Origin: Calliphora vicina
Taxonomy: Eukaryota > Arthropoda > Insecta > Diptera > Calliphoridae
Assembly: GCF_958450345.1 (NCBI RefSeq)
Contig: NC_088782.1
Span: 97,723,358 to 97,787,357 of the forward strand
Reading direction: 5' to 3'
Length of the DNA stretch: 64,000 nucleotides
The stretch's first letter is position 1, and each line of letters begins with the position of its first letter. A model generated the notes under the pieces. It was given only the letters and a program-made list of their open reading frames with translations. It was not told the DNA's origin and searched no databases. A program made the position numbers and the translations under genes. Below, one piece after another: positions 56,287-64,000 of the stretch.

Positions 56287-56678
56287 TAAAAGTAAAAACC
56301 GAAGAATAATTGTCGGTTTCGGTTTTAGGCTTTGAAAAACCGCGGTTTTGGCTTATGTTAAAACCGAACACGAAACTCTAATACTAGATATGTGTTTTGT
56401 ACTTTAGTGTACTTTTTAGTACCAAACAAAAAGTACAAATTATTCAAAATAGTCCAGACCTGTGGCACAGAATAACTTAAAAGGTTTTAATAATGACGAT
56501 GAATTACATGAGGAATTTGTTGGTATTGTTTTATATTGTTGTCGTATTTAGAAATGTATAATTAGGCAATATGGATAAATTCTATACTCTACTGGTATGT
56601 AAATAAATACGTCATACATATATGTATGTATATAGATTATTGTATAAAGTATAAGTATACAGTGTATATTTGTAAATA

Positions 56679-57459
56679 CCCAGCAGTTCTAGGAGACAGT
56701 ACCGAACTAGTGATTTTACCCATCATTTAGGGTGGGAGTTAGTTACTTCAATAGCCACGTGACTAGTCATTTTAACACGGGCATGTCCTAGGCAGTGGGT
56801 CAATTGTATCTTTTTGATTACAATGGGACTGTCTAATAGCTGGTCCAAAGTAGGCAACGCATTGGCTTCACATACTGGTTACATAGCGTCAGTTGTCTTA
56901 CTAGCTTTGTAACTGGTTACTTGATCAGCTACTTGACTAGTTATTTTAACACTTGCATGTCCTAAGCAGGGGGTCAATTGACCCTTTTGATTACAATGGG
57001 ACTATCTGATAGCTGATCGAAAATATTCAACGCTTCTGGTGGGTAAAATAAAGTGCAGTACAAAAAAAAGTTTGAAGTGACTTCACCATAGGTTACTAAG
57101 AGACACTAAAGTGACTATTGACTTCATGATATGTTACATGTGATATCAGTATACTTAAGCAAAAATAAACTGTATGAGAATCATATCAACACAATTTGTA
57201 AAAAACCAGTTTGTACGAATTACTCACAAAACATTTAAAGTGACTACACTCCAGATTACTTAGAGACACTTAAGTGTCAATTGTCTTCACGCTAGATTAC
57301 TTGGGATGTATAAACTAACCAATTGTCTTCTCTCTGCACTATAAAGTGCACACACGTGTCAAATGACCAAATATATAAAATGGTGTCAGCCAAGTTATAA
57401 GATATTTGTGACAATTACTGTCTTTAAGGGATACATTGACTACTTGCTTAACTGCTGGG
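56679..57459. mobile_element. TA-flanked element with CCCAGCAGTT ends
   Basis: A 781-bp element with ends CCCAGCAGTT / AACTGCTGGG and TA on both sides (56677-56678 and 57460-57461). The interior has a direct repeat ('gtcaattg...ttttgattacaatgggact.tct.atagctg', about 56801-56851 and 56965-57015) and repeated 'tacttagagacacttaagtg' variants (about 57095, 57255). No coding region. Confidence 0.75.
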
Positions 57460-57461
57460 TA

Positions 57462-57891
57462 TGTATGTACTTACTTATGGGTAACATATGTATGTAATAT
57501 TAGATATTCAGACTAATTTATTTTAAGCATTTGAGTACATATGTATGAACATGGAGATGCTGCTATTGATTAATATTATTTTTGTAAATAAAATACTAAC
57601 CCATACATTTAGTCGAACATTTGTATGTATTTGCTTTGCAATGGAAATATTTAATGAGATTGACAATTGTAATTAAGTCTTGTATAATTTAATAATGTAT
57701 GTTACATTTTGTTGATATACATAATTCATAAAGTTCATATTTGAAAATATTCAATGGAAATTGCTGAAATTAATTTTAAGTTCTACATGAGTATCCTTGA
57801 GAACATTAATTACTCAAGGGATAACCTCTATATTTTGGTAATGGTTTATCATATAACAACGTTTACTAATTTCCATATACGATTTCATGTT
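57462..57891. other. Unassigned AT-rich interval
   Basis: TATGTA-rich text; no feature recognised. Confidence 0.4.
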
Positions 57892-58285
57892 TATACCCTA
57901 CAATATCATAGTGGGGAAGGTATTATGCGTTTGTGAGGAAGTTTGTACTGCTATTAGTCTAACAACCACCTTAAAGTATATCGATCGACTCAAAATCCAT
58001 TTCTGAGTTTATGTAACGATGTCCGTCCGTCTGGCTGTTTATGCAAACTATATCGAAATAGAACTTTATCGATCATAAATGTCTTATTTATATAGATATC
58101 CACAAATAAGTTTTATATATGAAGAAATCATGTAATATAATTTTATGACGATCGGCCCATGTAAGGCCCACTTCCGAAAATCAATATAATAAGATAAAAT
58201 ACCTTAAAAACGTTGGTAGACAAATAACACTCACAAAAAATAAGTTTCATATTTACAGAAGTCATGTTACCAAAGACACAGTTCA
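57892..58285 (-). repeat. Mini-me-like repeat, type B copy, reverse, decayed
   Basis: Begins 'taccctacaatatcatagtggggaaggtattatgcg', includes 'gatgtccgtccgtctggctg' (about 58018-58038) and 'acgatcggcccat', and is shortened compared with the copy at 7543. Confidence 0.75.
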
Positions 58286-59159
58286 AGACTAAATGACACA
58301 TTCAGGGTCTTTCAGGCCAACATTTATTAAGCACCCATTGCGATAAAATTACCACATACATCTGGTCTCAATAGCCATTATGAACGCAAATCGTACCCGT
58401 CGAGGTCAATTTTGAAACGAAGAATTGACACCGCTTCGGTTTCGCCTCGACTTTTTTTGATTTGGGAATAACATTAAAATAAATTAAAATCATTTTATTT
58501 TTCAGATTTATTTTGATTAAACGATGTCCACTATTGGTTGCACAGTCAAAACCTCAAAATTAAATTATTTCACTTTTGCAATCTCAATCAAATAATTGAC
58601 GGTAAGACGCTTCAGCGCACATTAGTTGAAGAGTGTCCGAAAATCATTTTTTTTCATGTTTGCCGATTTGGATAATTTTTTGGTATTTTGTTGTCAGATA
58701 TCTGAATATTATGATTCCGTAATATTAGGTTGATATATTTATTATTTGTTTGGACAGACACGCTCGAAGTTCATACATATATACTTTTTCAAGTTGTATG
58801 GGAAGTGGACGGATATTTTTCAAATTTCACACCAATTATTCTGATTGTTTAAAAATGCTATGTGCCAAAAAAACAATGCCGTAGGTCAAAATGTAATTTC
58901 CACTTTATATGGGAGGTGGGCGGATCATTTTGAATTTTCCATTTTTTCTTAATTCAAACAAAAAATGCCTATGTGCCAAGTTTCATTGTCCTTCTACAAC
59001 TTCTTCTATTTTTAGCCGCTCGTTCTGAATATAAACAGCATAGTTACAATACTATTCGGGTCCTGCGTAATAGACAGTATGTTAATAATATCGATAGAAC
59101 AGTGAATCACAACCTACAATAGAGTTGGATATCTTACTGTTATCCCCAAAATAAACTTT
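58286..59159. other. Mostly unassigned interval
   Basis: Two similar segments ('gtatgggaagtggacggat...aaaaatgctatgtgccaa' near 58797 and 'atatgggaggtgggcggat...aaaaatgcctatgtgccaa' near 58907) suggest a degenerate tandem repeat. No gene is recognised. Confidence 0.4.
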
Positions 59160-59295
59160 GAAGCACCGACCATTCATTAGAGTTGTTGTTGTCATCTGCA
59201 AAAGAAAATACAGAGTTAGATGTTTGACGTAGAAGGTCATTTAGACAAATCAGGAATAAAGTAGGACCACTTGAACTTGAACTCGTTTGATCAGA
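59160..59295 (-). pseudogene. Jockey/CR1-like RT fragment with FADD motif
   Basis: The minus strand reads SSGPTLFLICLNDLLRQTSN then SVFSFADDNNNS (FADD codons at about 59191-59202). 'GP.LFL..INDL......S..YADD' is RT block 4-5 of Jockey/CR1-like elements. It is a short isolated piece. Neighbouring sequence lacks the rest of RT, although 'ggggataac' text on both sides (59142, 59356) hints at a larger decayed host. Confidence 0.75.
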
Positions 59296-59599
59296 TCCCA
59301 TCTACAACAGCGTTCTCTGAGAATGGTGGTAGAAAGTGCAGAAGAAATTGCTTTGGGGATAACTAATTTCTTTTGAGATCATATAAAAACATTTTAACTA
59401 CACTACCTCGAAGGAATATATTTGCCAAAGTCACCACTACTCTTTCGGTAAGATAGAATTTCTTGACGAAAAATTGAATTTTCATAAGAAAATTAAGTGA
59501 AACATAAACGTATAAAAGTTCTGTATATTGGTATTCCTTTTCAATATATTCAAAAAGCCTTTTTACCGAAATATAACGCATCTTATAAAGTTGGATAGG

Positions 59600-60645
59600 T
59601 TTAGGTTAGGTTACGTGGTTTGCTCGCAATTCAGTGATTTCCCTTAGACATTTTTCACGAATCCTGAGAATTATACATGAAAAGAGAATGACCGCCCTTA
59701 CTAATTCTGATGACTTTGTGACTCCTGTAGTATGCACTCTTGTAAGCGATTTGCCCACTTCCTCATCTAAAAAACGTATATAATAACGAAAATATAATAG
59801 TTATAACATTAGGTTACCCACGTCCGGACAATATGTTTGTGATATAGTGTCCGTAAATTAGACCCGTATTCTACAAGTGGTGATATTAGACCAATTGAGT
59901 TCCGCTTCTCTGAACGCATATTAATCTTTCAAATTAGATAGCGCCGTCAAGGGTGTGGGAATGTCCATTTGGGCATCAGCGATTTCATTTTTACCTCGTC
60001 GTGGTGATATCTAAGCAGTGGCGTTAGGATATCTAAGCAGTGGCAAGGCTGTCCAGGTAAATAATAATAGTCGAATTTTCAAGATTTAATTCCCGGTTTC
60101 ATCTCGCGGCTATATCAACGGCATAGACATATGACATGAGAGAGACTAAAAGGTCATGTTCATAAAAGAAAATACCCGAACCGTGCCCGTTTCTCTCTTT
60201 GAGCTTCAGTCCATCTAACTCTTTAAGTAGTAGGGTAGACTTAGCAGAAGTCTCTAGACTGGCTTAAGGAGGGAATTCATAGAGTCAGTAATTGTAAGAC
60301 AGGTTAGTCTCTGTACCTAACTTAGAATGGAAATTGGTGTTTTAATGTCCACCACTCTCCACCAAACGAGTGCTCCATAGGTTAGGATAGGTCTTATCAC
60401 AGCAGTATCCTGAGATACCCATCTCTTCCCAAAAGTTTTCGTACAAATATAGAAGGCACATAATTCATTCGACTTTCAGCATTACGTTTCACGTGGTGTT
60501 CTGAATTCTGGAAATGTATAACTTCTGGTAAAAAACAACCAATTTGGTTTTCTCTGGGTTGATCCCCAGAATCTGTGAGTTCACTTATTGTGGGAAGGAA
60601 TATCCCTTTAATAATGATGTCAGCATATGCGACTACTTTTGGCCT
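59600..60645 (-). pseudogene. LOA/I-like retrotransposon, reverse, strongly decayed
   Basis: From right to left on the minus strand: VVAYAD (about 60618-60636, remains of YADD), GINPEKTKLVVFYQKLYI (about 60500-60560), then RNase H end pieces (GKNEIADA near 59980) and NWSNITTCRI (about 59880-59910), matching RWSNSTNCTI in the copy at 48590. The 3' end lies near 59600 at the inverse of 'cctaacctaaacc'. Many stops and indels. Confidence 0.7.
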
Positions 60646-62039
60646 GTCCTAATGAGCCTGACAAGGATAAAATTTCACAAATGTTGAGAAATTAAAACAC
60701 CTTATATACTTTCCTTGTATTACTCATAACCATATTCAAGTTTATCGTCCTGCTTTTAAGCATATTTCTTGTCGAGTTCGTTATCCGCTGATCATCGCCT
60801 GAGTCACCTAAACAATCGAGTATTGAGTATATATTGATATTATTAAAATCATCATTTACTCTTTTATGTCAAGTGGAAGAGGATATTCACGACATGGTCA
60901 TTTTGGAAAAAAAATATTTTTAATCCGATTTTTTGAAGAATATTTAAAAAAATCTTAAAAAAAACCTATGAAAGTAAATATTACGATAAACGTTAGAAGA
61001 CTCTAATAATAATATGATGGATGACTTGCTTTGCTCTTTTTAAGTATGTATTACTTAAATGGAAATAGTCTGGCATCGTTGCAAATGAAAAATATTTTAG
61101 CTTTTTGTGTTGAGAAATTTTGAATTTGCAATAGTACTCTTAGTACTGAACTTCGTTAATACTTAAAATTGTTTTAAATGTAATAGGACGTACTTGTTTC
61201 AACCAAATACAAGAAGAAAATAATACAGCAATTTGTCTGATTTTTCCGGCAATTAAATCATTTATACAATTTACCATGGAATACATAAATAAATTCTTTG
61301 GTTTGTCAGATAATCGATTGTGGCAAAAATATTGATTTTTAAATATAAAGGAACAACAATTTTAGACAAACCATTTAAAATTAAAGCAAAAAAAGTCATA
61401 AATTATGCATTAATATAGACTTTTTTTTTAAAAATATTCAGCAAAACAAATCAAGTGGAAAAAATAGTTTGAATTTTTTCACATTTAGCACTAAAACTAC
61501 CCATTTTTTGCAAAAAAAAAAAAAATAAAAGAGCATTGCAAAAAAATCCAAAAAAATCATAACATCTGCAATTAATCCGCGGGGTTAGTAGATGGATTTC
61601 AATATTCGTGTAGTTGGGTATTATCTACTCACATGAGGAGCTGTTCTATTTTCTATTGAATTTTTTGTGTTCAATATTTTAACATGGGTGTTTTCTGTTC
61701 TGTTGTTATTTTTTTACATGATAAAAAAATATTAAACTGAAAATCAATTGAAAAAGTGTGACATACACTCAATAGAAATTGTAACAAAATTTGAGGACAA
61801 AAATTTATTAGTTTTCAGAACATAACTGAAACAAAATCCTATTGTATGCCATATAATATTGAGATTAATTTAAAACACCCTTAACCACCCGTAGCAAAGA
61901 CAACACCATCAACAGTAGCTAAAATTCAATTTTATTGAATTCGTAAATAAGATAAAACCGGCAAATAAGGGAATTTTGTTAAGGCTGATCCCTTAATATC
62001 AATGATATTTTTAGTTTTGATTACACTAAATGTTTGTTT
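60646..62039. other. Unassigned AT-rich interval
   Basis: Poly-A/T runs (for example near 61511). 'aatccgattttttg' near 60931 is a trace of mini-me type A text. No gene is recognised. Confidence 0.4.
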
Positions 62040-62135
62040 GTCCGTCCGATTGTCTGTTACACTTTCAAGTCTATAGAACATTTTTCAATCTTCTCCCTAC
62101 TCTTTGCCCGTCCGTCCGTCTGTCTGTCTTTCGTC
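62040..62135. repeat. (GTCY)n-type microsatellite
   Basis: 'tttgtccgtccgattgtctg' near 62038 and 'cccgtccgtccgtctgtctgtc' at about 62108-62129. No flanking mini-me core is seen here. Confidence 0.7.
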
Positions 62136-62939
62136 TATCTTTTGCCAACCCATTAAATTAAAAGGCCATAAATTATTTCAATAGCAGCACTAGTGTTCTC
62201 TACAATTCAATGCTATTCCATTGTTTTGTATTGTAGTTTTGTTTTATTGTGCCCCTTGTTACATTTATAACTTTTTCTAAGTTGACCATTTAGCAATTTT
62301 TTCCAAAAAAAACTGTGTCCGTCCGAAATATTTGCGTCTTTTTATTCATTATATTTTTGTCTTTTGGTAAATGTTGTTTTTATTGTTTTGGAACATCTTT
62401 TTGGCCGCTATGATTTTCTTAACAGATTTTAAGTACTTTTTTTATTTTATTTCATTTCATTTGTTGTTCTTTTGTCAAGAGTGTTTTGGAAGAGTTCATG
62501 AAGAGGTCGTTACTTATCTTTTGGTTTTATGAGTTTATTGTTCGTTCTTTTATTTCTATTTTTGTTTCATATTTTTTTCTTGGCAATAGTTTTGAGTTAA
62601 TAATTAACCTTCTTAGCGCAAATAATTAACATTTTGAAATATTAATGTTTGTAAATATTTATTATATCTAGCAATAAATAGTAGTTTTTCAGAAGTTATT
62701 CCCCTTTTGTAAACAATTATTTATGTAGATTTTGCAGTTTTTATTAACTGGAGCGGTTACAAATGCATAACTTAGAGCCAAATAATAAAACTATGTAGCT
62801 TAAACAGTTTTTGTTGATGCAAATTCTGACGAGAAATGTATGTAGAAGCAATGTAAAGAGTTTAAGAGACAGATACGGTAGTGAAAGTGAAAATATTTTA
62901 CTGACATGGTACAGGAAATGCAAACAATTAAGGATGTTT
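62136..62939. other. Unassigned T-rich interval
   Basis: Nothing recognisable apart from low-complexity T-rich runs. Confidence 0.4.
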
Positions 62940-63210
62940 AAAAACAGATCTATGCAATCTAAAATAAGTAAGAGTGCTATGTCCCGATGTGCCGAATATT
63001 ATATATCCATCTCCAAAATAAATGAAGAACAATTTTTGGTGAAAAAAAAATTAAAAGAAAAATTGGGTGAAAAATTTATATTTCGCTTGTATCTCAGCCA
63101 TTTCAATATACAGACGTATAGTCGGACATGGCTCTATTGACTCCGCAATCTACTACAATCCGCAATATATATACTTTATGGAGTCGCAAATGAAAAACTT
63201 ATATACATAT
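62940..63210 (+). repeat. Short mini-me-like repeat
   Basis: 'aagtaagagtgctatgtcccgatgtgccgaatattatata' at the start, 'tatctcagccatttcaatatacagacgtatag' and 'atggctctattgactccgcaatctac...tatatatactttatggagtcgcaaatg' at the end. The middle is deleted and the GTCY tract is reduced to 'cagacgta'. Confidence 0.65.
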
Positions 63211-63218
63211 GTATACAT

Positions 63219-63734
63219 TAGAGTGTCGCTTTGAATTAAATTTTTTGAAATGTTGAGACGGTACCCCCTGAAAACTTTCGTAATGACATAAAATACTATC
63301 ACAAAAATTTTAGCTTTTTCTAAGAAGGGCAACCCGTGCCGACTTAGCGATTTAGTGTTGAGGCGCATTTACAAGGGGAAAAAATGCATTTTTTCAGTTT
63401 TTGTAAAAATTTTGCAATTAAATAATTATTTTTGCAATTTAATTTAAAAGAATCGAAATGTGTACGTAATTATCGTTCCAATAAGATATAAAAGACAAAA
63501 ATTGGTTAAAAAATGTTAAAGTTATTAAAAAATCGCCAGGCCATTAACGTGTCTCAGGCCACTAGAACAAGAAATTTCGGAACAAAATTAACATATTTTG
63601 AGAAATATTAAAATAAAAGCTTATTTTTAATTAAAATATATCCATATTTACTTGTAAATGAGTTTTTGTCTTCGTAGGATACCGCTAACCTATTAGCAGG
63701 TATAACCAAAAAATTATATTTTTTTTTAACGGCA
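63219..63734 (+). mobile_element. F-family hAT-like copy, truncated
   Basis: Starts TAGAGTGTCGC and matches the copy at 43098 through 'aacccgtgccgactt', 'gccaggccattaacgtgtctcaggcc' and 'cttcgtaggataccg'. It is cut after 'ttaacggca' at 63734, where another element starts. Confidence 0.8.
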
Positions 63735-64000
63735 CACAGTGGTATCAAGGCATATTTAACCAGGTGGCAGCGTAACGCCAGCTGACTATTTTTTGCTCTA
63801 CTCGTGTTTTGCCTTGTGAAATGTCAAAAGCTTGTTTACAAACATTTTTAAATTTGTTATAAGATTAAAAAGATTATTTTATATTTAAAAAAGTGAGTAT
63901 TTGTCACCGCTTTATGTGCATAAAATATTTAAAAGTCTTAAAAAAAACTATTTCATTTATAAAAGTGAGTTTTTGTGAATTATTTTTTACACGGTTTTAC
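63735..64000 (+). mobile_element. Left end of an unidentified CACAGTGG element, running off the window
   Basis: CACAGTGGTATCAAGGCATA abruptly replaces F-family sequence, marking an insertion or truncation point. 'ggtggcag' with 'gccagctgac' follows, then AT-rich DNA. The other end lies outside the window. Confidence 0.4.

Larger units (their letters stand above)
53707..56380. mobile_element. Composite hAT-like element with 8-bp target duplication
   Basis: Ends TAGAGTTTC (53707) and GAAACTCTA (ending 56380), flanked by ATACTAGA on both sides (53699-53706 and 56381-56388). Subterminal inverted motifs of the type AACCGAAACCGCGGTT pair across the element (53730-53775 against 56297-56370). An 8-bp duplication and YARNG-type ends indicate hAT. 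The interior holds, in order, a hAT-like F-family copy (53790-54769) with its own MITE, an inverted-repeat element (55180-55554) and a Harbinger-type MITE (56025-56286). No transposase is visible. Confidence 0.85.

Overview
The window is AT-rich eukaryotic DNA made almost entirely of transposable elements and their remains. No host gene could be recognised. The element set points to a dipteran insect, probably a calyptrate fly: many mini-me-like repeats with (TA)n and (GTCY)n tracts, Tc1/mariner and hAT-type DNA elements, Jockey-type and RNase H-bearing (LOA/I-like) non-LTR retrotransposons, and abundant MITEs. The organism is an inference from this content, not from any marker gene.

Layout. 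0.9-1.4 kb: a decayed Jockey-type RT. 2.1-5.5 kb: a mini-me-like repeat split by an intact DD37E Tc1/mariner element whose 335-codon transposase is the only full-length transposase ORF in the window. 6.9-8.3 kb: two more mini-me-like copies. 8.4-12.5 kb: a MITE and two apparently identical 1313-bp foldback elements, with a tRNA-like SINE candidate between them. 12.8-15.9 kb: one LOA-like retrotransposon copy broken by a 2.1-kb palindrome and by a MITE. 16-23 kb: transposase and RT fragments, a TA-flanked MITE, a foldback element, and a Transib-like element with CACAGTG ends and a CGATG duplication. 23-31.5 kb: mini-me copies, a piggyBac-like deletion derivative, a dispersed repeat, a mariner fragment, and an inverted-repeat element holding a nested LOA fragment. 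32-36 kb: a dispersed repeat carrying a tandem array of about 118-bp units. 36-47 kb: mini-me copies, mariner, Tc1 and hAT-like fragments, and several MITEs. 48.6-52.7 kb: the longest LOA-like copy (gag-like ORF1, endonuclease, RT, RNase H, zinc-knuckle tail), broken by frameshifts, stops and a deletion. 53.7-56.4 kb: a hAT-type composite with an 8-bp target duplication that encloses four other elements. 56.7-64 kb: another TA-flanked element, RT relics and a terminal foldback-family copy.

The elements interact by nesting. For several insertions the unoccupied site can be read from a paralogous repeat copy in the same window, which fixes boundaries, target duplications and order of events. 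Long inverted repeats are the dominant theme (8.7, 11.2, 13.2 and 18.9 kb): if transcribed, these would fold into long hairpins, a possible source of small RNAs. That last point is inference only.
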